DNA of 64,000 nucleotides from Nostoc sp. FACHB-892 (lineage in GTDB: Bacteria; Cyanobacteriota; Cyanobacteriia; Cyanobacteriales; Nostocaceae). The position numbers and the translations under genes are program-made. The stretch lies in NCBI RefSeq assembly GCF_014698795.1, contig NZ_JACJTR010000008.1, positions 124,001-188,000 of the forward strand, in the 5' to 3' direction. The notes beneath the pieces were generated by a model, which did not search any database, was not told where the DNA came from, and saw nothing but the letters and a program-made list of their open reading frames with translations. Shown here piece by piece: positions 19,251 to 27,703 of the stretch (positions within the stretch are counted from its first letter, which is position 1; the number at the start of each line of letters is the position of its first letter).

Positions 19251-19850
19251 CTATTCCCTAATGATGTCTGTTGGGGTTTCTGGGGTGAGGGTTAAACCGC
19301 GATAGACTTGTTCAATGGGGAAATTGAGGTTAATGCTTTTGAGTTCGATTGTGTCGCCTGCTTTGTAGTTGATAATCAACCAGTCGCCTGCGTCGTTTTT
19401 GTGATACAGGTCGATTTCGATGCTGGTGGAACTGACTAGTAGGTAATCGATTAAGGCTGGGTTATGGCGGTACATTCGGAATTTGCCGCCTCTGTCGTAG
19501 GCTTCGGTGCTGGCGGAGAGGACTTCGACAATGAGGCAGGGGTAGGTAATATATTGGGTTGTGGTTTTATCGCGATCGTCGCAGGTAACGCTGGCATCTG
19601 GGTAGGTATAGTTATTAGTTCCTACAATATTAACTCTCAGGTCTGAGTTACCTGTTATGCAACTACTAGCGTCTAAATGAGTATCAAACATAGTCGTAAA
19701 TCGAATTGCAATGCGGCTATGATTAACGCTGCCGCCAGTCATGGCGTAAACTTCGCCGTTGATATACTCGTGCTTTTCCAGTTGGGTTGCTTCCCAGGCA
19801 AAGTACTCGTCTGGGGTGAGGTGGGGGGCGTTGTCTTTGGCTGCGATCAT
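19251..19850 (-). CDS. Uma2 family (DUF820) putative endonuclease
   Basis: A 199-residue Uma2 protein with the family pattern LTPDEYFAWEATQLEKHEYINGEVYAMTGG, the catalytic-type YPDASVTCDD and LIVEVLSAST (PD...ExxS variant) and the C-terminal YRGLTLTPETPTD. Uma2 genes are abundant in Nostocales and are PD-(D/E)xK-fold proteins of unclear role. A TTG at 19883 is upstream in frame, but the ATG at 19850 fits better. It is intact, unlike the hsdR next to it, and is probably cargo of the mobile island. Confidence 0.8.
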   Translation of the reverse strand: MIAAKDNAPHLTPDEYFAWEATQLEKHEYINGEVYAMTGGSVNHSRIAIRFTTMFDTHLDASSCITGNSDLRVNIVGTNNYTYPDASVTCDDRDKTTTQYITYPCLIVEVLSASTEAYDRGGKFRMYRHNPALIDYLLVSSTSIEIDLYHKNDAGDWLIINYKAGDTIELKSINLNFPIEQVYRGLTLTPETPTDIIRE

Positions 19851-20037
19851 TGTGGGGAAACTCCTGGATTGGATGACTCGCAAACTTTCATATAGAAAAA
19901 TCTCTGCTGCACTTTATTTTACACAAATAGATTTATCGGTAATGCCCTACTCTTCGTCTAACAATGCTTGTTCATCAAGGAAGTGCGACAACAACCATAA
20001 GTTGTCCACAGTGACAACCCAAAGTTGACCAAGACAG

Positions 20038-20227
20038 TGTCACTTAAAGGATAAGATGGCCGTTTTTAAAGGATAAAGTGGCCGCCCCAATCAAGCTAGA
20101 ATGCTTATTTTTCCGTGTACAAAATCTGTAGCGTTCGCATTCAATCCTTTCAAATACGCTTTGGTCAAAGGTTCTGTTCTGCGGCCACTTTGGGGTTTAA
20201 AAACGCCACTTTATCCTTTAAGTGACA
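20038..20227. mobile_element. Nested 190-bp MITE-like inverted repeat
   Basis: TGTCACTTAAAGGATAA at 20038 and TTATCCTTTAAGTGACA ending 20227 are perfect inverse ends, with GGCC-ACTTT and AAAGTGGCC motifs repeated just inside each (20072-20083; 20183-20211). The inverted homology extends nearly 50 bp per side. Ends of the form TGT...ACA with repeated AAAGTGGCC motifs recall IS21-type or Tn7-type termini. No duplication is evident at the flanks. Confidence 0.55.
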
Positions 20228-20397
20228 AACTAAAACAATCCTGCGATGAGGTAAAACAAATTGCTCTCCAGCTTCATAATCAGGGAACTTACCCCTCAGA
20301 AACTCTCGTTGCAAAGTTTATGACTATGCCTGGATACTTGAGGTATAAGAAAGTTCGTGCCAAATTACAAGAAGCACAACTCGAAGTCTGTAAATAA
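20228..20397 (+). pseudogene. C-terminal fragment resembling TniQ/TnsD
   Basis: About 57 codons downstream of the nested repeat read KQIALQLHNQGTYPSETLVA and then PGYLRYKKVRAKLQEAQ. This resembles the C-terminal helical repeat region of cyanobacterial TniQ/TnsD targeting proteins (helix, G-x-YPS, P-G-x-x-R). The upstream part of the frame (from 20101) lies inside the nested repeat and is not native sequence. TniQ/TnsD select attachment sites, and in some CRISPR-associated Tn7 elements the site is tRNA-Val, which lies 159 bp away. Identification rests on pattern memory only. Confidence 0.4.
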
Positions 20398-20523
20398 GCA
20401 TATAGCAGCTAAACTATATTCCAACTTTACTGTCTTATCTATAAAAATTGACAAGCATAAGTTGACTACCAAGAATTACAAGCATAAAGTGACCATCTTG
20501 GACAACTTATGGTTGTTGTCGCA

Positions 20524-20550
20524 CGACGACAAATAATTAGTCACTGTACA
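20524..20550 (-). mobile_element. Transposon terminus of CAST (type V-K) style abutting tRNA-Val
   Basis: Read on the minus strand the segment starts TGTACAGTGACTAATTATTT and continues GTCGTCG. As I remember them, ends of Scytonema/Anabaena type V-K CRISPR-associated transposons begin TGTACAGTGAC and carry AATTA and GTCGTC motifs. Five bases (20551-20555, ACAAA) separate it from the tRNA, the size of a Tn7-type target duplication. No partner end, cas12k or CRISPR array is in the window. Confidence 0.55.
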
Positions 20551-20555
20551 ACAAA

Positions 20556-20629
<74 letters not shown>

Positions 20630-20889
20630 TTACCACACGATTTATAACCATAGCATACATTTGCTTAATATGCCAAAAGAAAAGGCGCAAATTAAGGAAA
20701 TTCTGTAATTGTAGCCAAAATAATATATTCTTAAGAGTCCCCAGCCTTAGCCATTAAGCTTTCTTGGGGTAGTTTACGACAAAATTAAATCAACAATTCA
20801 TCTCTGTCTGGGATAGTTGATGAGCGATCGCTCCGGGAGCAATTTTTGGTCATATCTTTTTCCTAGATAACCCTAGTGTATGATCGATA

Positions 20890-21047
20890 AGGTTATTCGG
20901 TTCTGGTGGGGAGCAGCTACCAGAGGTAACGGGGAAAGTTCGGTGCAAATCCGGCGCTGTCCCGCAACTGTAAACCAATTTGAGATGTAATCTAAAATCC
21001 CAAATAGAGTGAGTCAGGATGCCCGCCGAAATAGATTAATTAGTTCC
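20890..21047 (+). ncRNA. Cobalamin (B12) riboswitch
   Basis: Canonical elements appear in order: GGTTCTGGTGGGG, AACGGGGAAAG, the B12-box-like GTGCAAATCCGGCGCTGTCC, CGCAACTGTAA, and the 3' segment GAGTCAGGATGCCCGCC. It lies immediately before the DUF1636-cobK operon and should lower expression when adenosylcobalamin is plentiful. Downstream, ATCTG (21052) can pair with CAGAT (21064), looping out the Shine-Dalgarno CGAGGTA and tying up the ATG at 21067. Confidence 0.93.
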
Positions 21048-21066
21048 ACATATCTGCGAGGTACAG

Positions 21067-21486
21067 ATGACTACTATTATCAATATTTCCCCAACTAGTC
21101 CCTTAGGTGTTGCTGACCATACTTTATTTGTTTGCAAAACTTGTGCTAGCGTTTGGCAAGATGGAAAACGTTTAGGTGAAAGTGGCGGTCAAAAACTTCT
21201 ATCCCAACTTCAGCAGCTTGCACAAGATTGGGACTTACGAGATGAATTTCCAATTCAAGAAGTTGAATGCATGAGTGCTTGTAATCGTTCCTGTGTAGTT
21301 GCCTTTGCTGCCAAAGGCAAATTAACATATTTGTTTGGTGATTTAGCTGTTGATGGTAGTGCATCTGCGGTATTAGAATGTGCTAGTCAATACTATGGCA
21401 AAGCAGATGGTTTATTGCCTTGGTCAGAGCGTCCAGAAGCCCTAAAAAAAGGCATTTTGGCAAAGATTCCACCTTTATCTCAATGA
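21067..21486 (+). CDS. DUF1636 metal-binding protein of the B12 regulon
   Basis: A 139-residue thioredoxin-like protein with cysteines in FVCKTCASVW and VECMSACNRSCVVAF, an arrangement for a 2Fe-2S cluster or metal. DUF1636 genes are often under cobalamin riboswitches and near cobalt transport or corrin genes; exact function unknown. It starts about 40 nt after the riboswitch and its stop overlaps the cobK start (ATGA), so the two are translationally coupled. Confidence 0.85.
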   Translation: MTTIINISPTSPLGVADHTLFVCKTCASVWQDGKRLGESGGQKLLSQLQQLAQDWDLRDEFPIQEVECMSACNRSCVVAFAAKGKLTYLFGDLAVDGSASAVLECASQYYGKADGLLPWSERPEALKKGILAKIPPLSQ

Positions 21487-22229
21487 TGCGCGTTTTGATA
21501 CTGGGTGGAACGGGAGATGCCGCAGAACTAGCTGCCCAAGTAGCGAATATTCAAGGGTTAGAAGTAATCACCTCTCTAGCTGGCCGCACCCGTGAACCAT
21601 CAGCTCCATTGGGCGATTTACGGGTTGGAGGCTTCGGTGGTGTGGCTGGATTGGCTAGTTATCTGCGAGTAATGCAAATTGACTTATTAATTGATGCAAC
21701 CCATCCTTTCGCTACTCAGATTTCTTTCAATGCGGCAGATGCTGCAACCGAAGTCGGAGTACCCCATTTGATGTTAATACGCCCCCCTTGGGAAAAAGAA
21801 AGTGGTGATCGCTGGATTGAAGTTGACAGTATTGAAACCGCAGCAGCATTTCTGCAAAACCAGGCACAGCGCGTATTTTTGACAGTTGGCAGGCAAGAAC
21901 TCGCCGCCTTTGCTCACTGCGAGAAAATTTGGTTTCTGATGCGGATGATTGACCCTCCTACCGATGATGCTTTAGTGCCACCAGGAGTAATATTGTGCGA
22001 TCGCGGGCCCTTTACCCTCAATAATGAAAGGCAAATCCTGATTCATAACAAGATTGATACCATCGTAAGTAAAAATAGCGGTGGTGATGCAACAAAGCCC
22101 AAAATTATTGCAGCGCGAGAACTGGGCTTGAAGGTTATTATGGTAAATCGTCCAGCCATACCGCCAGGTGAGCAAGTTACTGATGTTGATGGTGCTTTGA
22201 CATGGCTATTTGACAAGTTGCGCGACTAG
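21483..22229 (+). CDS. cobK: Cobalt-precorrin-6A / precorrin-6A reductase
   Basis: CobK/CbiJ reduces precorrin-6A to 6B with NAD(P)H in corrin ring synthesis. The product starts MRVLILGGTGDAAELA (nucleotide-binding loop) and holds the family motifs TSLAGRT, RVGGFGG, IDATHPFA and SKNSGG. The frame extends upstream into DUF1636, but the ATG at 21483, overlapping that gene's TGA, is the natural start. Under the control of the riboswitch at 20890. Confidence 0.93.
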   Translation: MMRVLILGGTGDAAELAAQVANIQGLEVITSLAGRTREPSAPLGDLRVGGFGGVAGLASYLRVMQIDLLIDATHPFATQISFNAADAATEVGVPHLMLIRPPWEKESGDRWIEVDSIETAAAFLQNQAQRVFLTVGRQELAAFAHCEKIWFLMRMIDPPTDDALVPPGVILCDRGPFTLNNERQILIHNKIDTIVSKNSGGDATKPKIIAARELGLKVIMVNRPAIPPGEQVTDVDGALTWLFDKLRD

Positions 22230-22268
22230 TGGAAAAGGCAAAAGCCACCGATCAGACTTTTAGAAGTG

Positions 22269-23411
22269 CTAAGATTTCCCCTTAGGAATTGACCCTTCAA
22301 TTCCCTCAACATACCAATCCATCGCCAGTTGTTCCTGATCATCCAAAACCTTACCTCTTGGTATTCGCACTACCCCTTTTTGGTCTTTCACCGGGCCATC
22401 AAAAGGATGTGCAGTACCTTGGATAAACTCATCGCGCTTCGCATTCACCAGTTGTTGCACATCCGCCGGAATTACCTGATTCATTGGGGAAATATCTACC
22501 ATTCCTTGAGCAATGCCATCCCAAACCTCTTGAGACTTCCAAGTATTACTCATTACAGCCAAGGCTTTATCTGTATAGAATTTGCCCCATCTGTTAATAG
22601 CTGATGTCAGGTGGGCTTTTTGACCAAACTTACTCATATCAGTGTTGTAGCCAAAAGCATAAATGCCTTTCTCTTGTGCCAATTGGACAACAGCACCAGA
22701 ATCGGTATGCTGCGTAAGTACATCCGCACCTAAATTGACCAAAGCTTGAGCCGCTTCTCTTTCTTTAGCTGGATCGTACCAACTTTGTACCCAAAGTACT
22801 CTAACTTTTGCTTGGGGATTTGTTAACCTTACTCCTTGAGTAAATGCACTGATTCCCCGAATCACTTCTGGAATTGGGTATGCGCCAATAAAACCAACTA
22901 CATTTGATTTTGTCATCTTGCCAGCAATCATGCCGGTTAAATAACGTGGTTCTTCAACGCGTCCTAGATAAGTGCCGACATTGGCAGCACGTTTGTATCC
23001 TCTACAGTGTTCAAAGACAACATCACTAAAGTCCTTGGCAACTTTAATTGTTGGGTTCATATACCCTAAGGAAGTTGTAAAAATCAACTTATTACCATCT
23101 AATGCGAGTTGCCGAATCACCTTTTCAGCTTCAACACCTTCGTTGACATTTTCCACAAAGGTAGTTTTTACCTTATCTTGAAGATTGGCTTCCATGTCTC
23201 TGCGACCTAAATCATGGGCATAAGTCCAGCCAAAATCACCTACATAATCGGCATAAACAAATCCCACCTTTAGAGGTTCGTTTACCTCTACAGGCGACGC
23301 TGAGGGAGATACCTCACCCTGCGATTTGGAATTTTTGCCTTGAGAGCAACTATTTAAAGCAAAGCTAGATCCTGCTAAAGTGACATACTTTAGAAAATTC
23401 CGACGATCCAT
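22269..23411 (-). CDS. BMP/PnrA-family ABC transporter substrate-binding lipoprotein
   Basis: A 380-residue solute-binding protein of the basic membrane protein family, which bind nucleosides or related compounds for ABC import. The N-terminus has a twin-arginine motif (DRRNFLK) and then a lipobox (ALNSC), suggesting Tat export and lipid anchoring. Core signatures include VGFVYADYVGDFGWTYAHD, IIFTTSLGY-type region and AYPIPEVIRGISAFTQGV. No permease or ATPase gene is adjacent. It converges with cobK and could serve B12 precursor or nucleobase uptake, but the ligand is not determinable. Confidence 0.87.
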   Translation of the reverse strand: MDRRNFLKYVTLAGSSFALNSCSQGKNSKSQGEVSPSASPVEVNEPLKVGFVYADYVGDFGWTYAHDLGRRDMEANLQDKVKTTFVENVNEGVEAEKVIRQLALDGNKLIFTTSLGYMNPTIKVAKDFSDVVFEHCRGYKRAANVGTYLGRVEEPRYLTGMIAGKMTKSNVVGFIGAYPIPEVIRGISAFTQGVRLTNPQAKVRVLWVQSWYDPAKEREAAQALVNLGADVLTQHTDSGAVVQLAQEKGIYAFGYNTDMSKFGQKAHLTSAINRWGKFYTDKALAVMSNTWKSQEVWDGIAQGMVDISPMNQVIPADVQQLVNAKRDEFIQGTAHPFDGPVKDQKGVVRIPRGKVLDDQEQLAMDWYVEGIEGSIPKGKS

Positions 23412-23621
23412 ATTTTATTAATAGGTTTACCCATTAAAAAGATTTTTATGATTCCTGGTAATGGCAGACACGGTTTAGATTAGCTATTTACTTAATTTTA
23501 ACTTTTTATTTCTGCCGTCAATTTACTTAAGAAAGAAGTCAAATGATGGTAATATTATAGACAATTAAAATATTTTTTCAGAAAGCAGATATTGAAAGCC
23601 AGTTTTTTGATATGAAGTGCG

Positions 23622-23704
23622 ATCGCAGGATAATTAAGAAAAGCCTGAAAACTTCTTATTTTAGATAATTCGCATTACGATGCATTTATACAGTACGTAA
23701 GTAC
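23622..23704. repeat. Partial copy of the TTAGGACTTACGCA repeat
   Basis: About 80 bp is the inverse complement of 1133-1214 with scattered mismatches, including the shared core AAGAAAAGCCTGAAAACTTC and the terminal GTACGTAAGTAC. The opposite half of the element is missing. It occupies part of the 23412-24011 gap, which holds no convincing gene. Confidence 0.6.
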
Positions 23705-23824
23705 TAGGTATAATGCCATTTATGTTAATGACACCTATAACAGATGTACGCCCCTACGTTTGCGGAGCGTCCCGCAGGGATGGGATGTTTTTTACTGGAA
23801 GTCTCTTATTTCGAGAAAGTTTCC

Positions 23825-24014
23825 TTAGAGGTCGTTTGAAAAGTGTTTCGCTGTGATAGGCACTTTTAGATCCCCCATAACTCACCTTTTTTAGAGGGGA
23901 ACCGGAGTTAAAGTCCCCCTTTTTAAGGCAAGCCACTCTTGTTGCATCTGGCGTGGATTCAGAGGTATCTAAAACCTTTTATACCGACAACAGGACTTTT
24001 CAAACAACCTCTTA
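23825..24014. repeat. MITE-like repeat with TTAGAGGT(C/T)GTTTGAAAAGT ends
   Basis: TTAGAGGTCGTTTGAAAAGT at 23825 and ACTTTTCAAACAACCTCTTA ending 24014 form near-perfect terminal inverted repeats 190 bp apart. Single ends or halves recur at 52122 and 63322. The right end supplies the stop codon of the glycosyltransferase gene (24012-24014), so insertion has shaped that gene's 3' end. Confidence 0.65.
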
Positions 24015-24797
24015 GCGATTTGCTACCAATTTCTGAGCAATTTTTTGCTTAAATAGGCGATAAAAAAACAATGGATTACCAATAATATAACGATCCCATA
24101 GACGAGTAGGTTCAGTAACTAGGCGTGTTAACCACTCGAAGCCATTATTCGTCAGCCACTCGGGGCCACGATATGTAGAGTTAGTATAAAAATCTAGACA
24201 CGCGCCTAAAGGTAAAAATACACGAGCTTCAATTTTATTGAAGTTATCTAAAATCCACCTTTCCTGTAATGGCATACCAAAACCGATATATAAAATATCT
24301 GGTCGAAAATTATTAATTTTTTCTATTATTAAATCATTCTCTTTTCCTGATTTATCAAAATAACCATGATGTCCGCCTATCCGAAGGTTAGGTGCAATTG
24401 ATACTAACTTTGTAATTGCTTCATCGACTATCCCGGGTTTTCCAGCTAATAAAAATAATGAGATATTTTCTTTTTCACATTTCAATGCTAAATCTTCTAT
24501 ATAATCTGGTGCTGTCATGCGATGTGCAGAATCCAGAGAATAACCACTTAAGTTAGCCGCTAACAATACACCAAATCCATCGCAAAATACTAAATCTGCG
24601 TTATTCAAAAAATCTCGATACCAAGGCTTTTCATAAGCAAAATTCATTGCTCTAATATTTACATTTTCGACAATTGTCTTTTTTGGTTTTTTGACTGATT
24701 CTACTAAATAATCGATTAGTTCTTGTACTTTAACTTGATGGAATCTTGTATCAAACAACTTGATTTCAGGGAAAGTTTTTGTATTCATTGTTTCCAT
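24012..24797 (-). CDS. WecG/TagA/CpsF family glycosyltransferase
   Basis: This GT26-type enzyme transfers a sugar such as N-acetylmannosaminuronate or -mannosamine onto a lipid-linked precursor during polysaccharide synthesis. Family landmarks: ENVNIRAMNFAYE, DLVFCDGFGVLLAAN, DILYIGFGMPLQERW and LPLGACLDFYTN. A TTG at 24827 is upstream, but ATG at 24797 has AGAGGAA about 9 nt before it; 261 residues is slightly long for the family. The stop codon lies inside a MITE terminus. It follows a GT4 glycosyltransferase by 66 bp in the same direction, suggesting a two-gene unit for extracellular polysaccharide. Confidence 0.88.
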   Translation of the reverse strand: METMNTKTFPEIKLFDTRFHQVKVQELIDYLVESVKKPKKTIVENVNIRAMNFAYEKPWYRDFLNNADLVFCDGFGVLLAANLSGYSLDSAHRMTAPDYIEDLALKCEKENISLFLLAGKPGIVDEAITKLVSIAPNLRIGGHHGYFDKSGKENDLIIEKINNFRPDILYIGFGMPLQERWILDNFNKIEARVFLPLGACLDFYTNSTYRGPEWLTNNGFEWLTRLVTEPTRLWDRYIIGNPLFFYRLFKQKIAQKLVANR

Positions 24798-24863
24798 TGT
24801 TATTTCCTCTTTGTCTACTTTACACAAACTTATGGTTAATCAATGATCATCAGAATATGGCTC

Positions 24864-25940
24864 TTAACCTACGACTGATGCATAAATGTATTTTAAGGAT
24901 GCAAGATAATTGCTGATATCCAAGTGTTTAACACTTATCCGTGCATTATTTCCTAGAGATATTCTCAAATTTTTATCTGCAATCAAAGATTGCATTGCCT
25001 CTGACAACTGTTGAATATCACCCGGATTAAGTAATAAACCATTCTGGTTTTGAGTAACTACTTCGGGTATTCCTCCTACTTTCGTAGTTATGACAGCTAA
25101 ACCCCAACTCATTGCTTCTAGTAGTGCCATCGGCAAACCTTCGTTGTAAGAAGGTAAAACAAATACATCAGCTTTAGTTAAAAGCTCGTCGCGTTTTTCT
25201 TTGTCCACCCAGTCAAGGATAGTGATGTGGTCAACAAGATTTAGAGTTTGAATTAAACTACGAGCTTTTTCTACATCTCCATCCCCTGCCATAATCAACT
25301 TTGCTTTACTTTTCTCTTCGGCAGGTATAGAAGCGAATGCGTTAATTAAATCAAATGCACCTTTACGTTGACCAATGCGCCCTAGAAATAAGAAAAATAC
25401 CTGGTTAGAATCTATATGCTGTGGGATTTGGGCAGGAATTCTTACCGCGTTAGGCAGAACAATAACTTGCTCTGGCTTCAAACCAAGATTTTCGATATAG
25501 AATTTTTTCCAGCTATCTGATAAAACAATAAAACGGGTACATTTACTAAAAGACCAACTAAGCCATTTCTGAAGCAATTGAGGAAGCTCAGAGTAAAACA
25601 AATGAAAGTCAGCACTATGAGCATGAATAATTAGCGGTTTTTTAAATAGCCAACAAACAAGACTAGTGATTGAGTGACGAAAAGCGCTACCTCTCTCTGA
25701 AACATGAACGTGAATTAGGTCTGCTTTATTATTTAATAAGTTCCAAAATAACTCCCCTATTGCCTGCACAAACACTAATACTTTTTTGGGAGCAGAGCCA
25801 TTGGGTAAAGTAGTTATATGTGTAAATTTAATGTCAGAAGTAGCTTCAGTGGCTTCTTCAAGGATGAGCTTTTGCACGGAAACTATTCCACCTTGCCGCT
25901 CCAAGCTTTCGCCTAACATAGTAATCTTTATAGGACTCAT
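24864..25940 (-). CDS. Family 4 glycosyltransferase
   Basis: A 358-residue GT-B fold enzyme of the GT4 family. Visible are the N-terminal glycine loop (SLERQGGIVSVQ), the acceptor region HVHVSERGSAFRHS, the donor-binding FLGRIGQRKG, and the ExxGxPxxxLE signature NEGLPMALLEAMSWG. Retaining transfer of a nucleotide-sugar to a glycan or lipid is expected. Likely co-transcribed with the WecG-type gene downstream. Confidence 0.9.
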   Translation of the reverse strand: MSPIKITMLGESLERQGGIVSVQKLILEEATEATSDIKFTHITTLPNGSAPKKVLVFVQAIGELFWNLLNNKADLIHVHVSERGSAFRHSITSLVCWLFKKPLIIHAHSADFHLFYSELPQLLQKWLSWSFSKCTRFIVLSDSWKKFYIENLGLKPEQVIVLPNAVRIPAQIPQHIDSNQVFFLFLGRIGQRKGAFDLINAFASIPAEEKSKAKLIMAGDGDVEKARSLIQTLNLVDHITILDWVDKEKRDELLTKADVFVLPSYNEGLPMALLEAMSWGLAVITTKVGGIPEVVTQNQNGLLLNPGDIQQLSEAMQSLIADKNLRISLGNNARISVKHLDISNYLASLKYIYASVVG

Positions 25941-26163
25941 AACAAAAGAGCTTATTTAGGGTAGATAAATTCATCAAATATTTATGTACAGCACATTGTA
26001 CTTAAACTATGATTAAGTTATGTATTTGTCAATGATAGTCATTAAGAGCTTTAGTGTAATAAAGATTACCATGTCGCAAAGGCCGGGCTAAACGTTGTTT
26101 ACCCGTGGCGTGTACTTTATTCTTAAAACTGATTGAATTATCCGTTGACAGGGCGGAAAACTA

Positions 26164-27663
26164 ATGAACTTATTTGAGCTTTTAGCAGGGGAAGACAATC
26201 ATCTAGCCCTAGTTACGCCGTCTGAGCGATCGCTAACCTATAAGCAATTGCGCGAGAATATTGTTGGACTGGTATCGCAACTTAACAGCTTTGGATTAAA
26301 ACGGGGCGAACGCATTGCCATTGCCATGAATAACGGTTCACCAATGGCTATTACCTTTTTGGCTACTGCCCTGTGTGGCACTGCTGCACCCTTAAATCCT
26401 AAATATAAACAAGAAGAATTTGCCTTCTATTACGAAGATATTCAAGCAAAAGCACTGATTACCTTGTCTGAGGAGCCAAAAGCAGCTATTGCCGCCGTCA
26501 CACCAGACATGATGCTGATTAACGCCAAGGTAAACACGGACGGTACATTGAGCTTTGAATTAATCAAAGCAGGCTCAGAACCAGCAGAAGCCTCAAACCC
26601 CGCAGCCCCCAACGCCGATGATTTGGCGATGATTCTGCATACTAGCGGCACCACCAGCCGTCCCAAGCGTGTGCCGATTCGTCATCGCAACTTAATCGCC
26701 TCAGCCGGCAACATTATGGGTGCTTACTCACTCACAGCAGATGATACTACACTTTGCCTAATGCCCCTGTTCCACATTCACGGATTGGTAGGCTGTTTAC
26801 TGGCAACTCTCGCATCCGGCGGCACATTAATTTGTCCCAATGGTTTTAATGCCCTAGAGTTTTGGAAACTGGTAGATACCTACAAACCTACCTGGTACTC
26901 CGCAGCGCCAACCATGCATCAAACAATTTTGACCCGCGCTAGCCGCAACACAGAAATTGTCAAAGCTAACCGCTTTCGTTTCATTCGCTCTAGTAGCGCT
27001 CCTTTGCCTCCGATTGTTATTGAACAACTAGAAGCAACTCTTAATGCTCCCGTGGTGGAATCTTACAGCATGACTGAAGCATCTCACTTAATGACCACCA
27101 ACCCCCTACCGCCAAAAGTGCGGAAACCGGGTACTGTCGGTTATGGCTTCGGTGTGGAAGTCGGCATTATGGACTCCGAAGGCAATTTATTATCTCAAGG
27201 AAGCTTGGGCGAGGTGGTGGTAAAAGCACCGAATGTCATAGATGGCTACGAAAACAACCCGGAAGCTAACGCTACAGCTTTTGTAAACGGTTGGTTCCGC
27301 ACAGGGGATCAGGGTACATTGGATGCAGACGGTTACCTCCGCTTGACTGGACGCATTAAAGAATTGATTAACCGGGGCGGGGAAAAAATTTCTCCTTTAG
27401 AAGTAGATGATGTCTTGCTGCGCCATCCCGCCGTCGCTGAAGCCTTAGCTTTTGCTGTCTCCCACAAATCTTTAGGAGAAGATATCCACGCTGCTGTTGT
27501 CCTTAAGGGAGAAGTCGGTGAAAAAGAACTTTTAGCTCACTGTTCAACCATGCTGGCAGACTTCAAAGTTCCTAAACAAATTCACATTTTGGAGCAACTA
27601 CCTCGTGGCGCTACTGGGAAACTGCAAAGGTTGGCTATGGCGAAATTGCTTAACATAGGCTGA
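26164..27663 (+). CDS. AMP-dependent acyl-CoA synthetase (AAE3/oxalyl-CoA-synthetase-like)
   Basis: An adenylate-forming ligase of 499 residues that activates a carboxylic acid to acyl-AMP and then acyl-CoA. Motifs seen: P-loop HTSGTTSRPKRVP, ESYSMTEASHLM, the A5-A8 core WFRTGDQGTLD and GRIKELINRGGEKISP, and the catalytic Lys region PRGATGKLQR. Overall it looks closest to plant AAE3-type oxalyl-CoA synthetases. One oddity: the usual Gly after RPK is Arg here. The substrate is therefore uncertain. Confidence 0.85.
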   Translation: MNLFELLAGEDNHLALVTPSERSLTYKQLRENIVGLVSQLNSFGLKRGERIAIAMNNGSPMAITFLATALCGTAAPLNPKYKQEEFAFYYEDIQAKALITLSEEPKAAIAAVTPDMMLINAKVNTDGTLSFELIKAGSEPAEASNPAAPNADDLAMILHTSGTTSRPKRVPIRHRNLIASAGNIMGAYSLTADDTTLCLMPLFHIHGLVGCLLATLASGGTLICPNGFNALEFWKLVDTYKPTWYSAAPTMHQTILTRASRNTEIVKANRFRFIRSSSAPLPPIVIEQLEATLNAPVVESYSMTEASHLMTTNPLPPKVRKPGTVGYGFGVEVGIMDSEGNLLSQGSLGEVVVKAPNVIDGYENNPEANATAFVNGWFRTGDQGTLDADGYLRLTGRIKELINRGGEKISPLEVDDVLLRHPAVAEALAFAVSHKSLGEDIHAAVVLKGEVGEKELLAHCSTMLADFKVPKQIHILEQLPRGATGKLQRLAMAKLLNIG

Positions 27664-27703
27664 ATCAGCGATACACTAGGGAAAATTCCTTGAGGAAGCT
27701 TTG

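Larger units (their letters stand above)
19984..20523. mobile_element. 540-bp inverted-repeat element beside tRNA-Val
   Basis: A perfect 24-bp inverted repeat bounds the segment: 19984-20007 begins TGCGACAACAACCATAAG and 20500-20523 is its exact complement. Related shorter motifs follow inside: GACAACCCAAAGTTGACC (20013), GACAAGCATAAGTTGAC (20450) and ACAAGCATAAAGTGACC (20478). Repeated binding-site-like motifs inside each end are a feature of Tn7-like and IS21-like transposons. No transposase is encoded. No target duplication is visible at these borders. Confidence 0.6.

Noticed and set aside
20101-20226. N-terminal part of the 98-codon frame ending at 20397
   Set aside because: These codons fall in the nested 190-bp inverted repeat and are an accidental extension of the TniQ-like fragment.
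23754-23936. 60-codon minus-strand frame
   Set aside because: It lies mostly inside the MITE-like repeat at 23825-24014 and matches no protein pattern.
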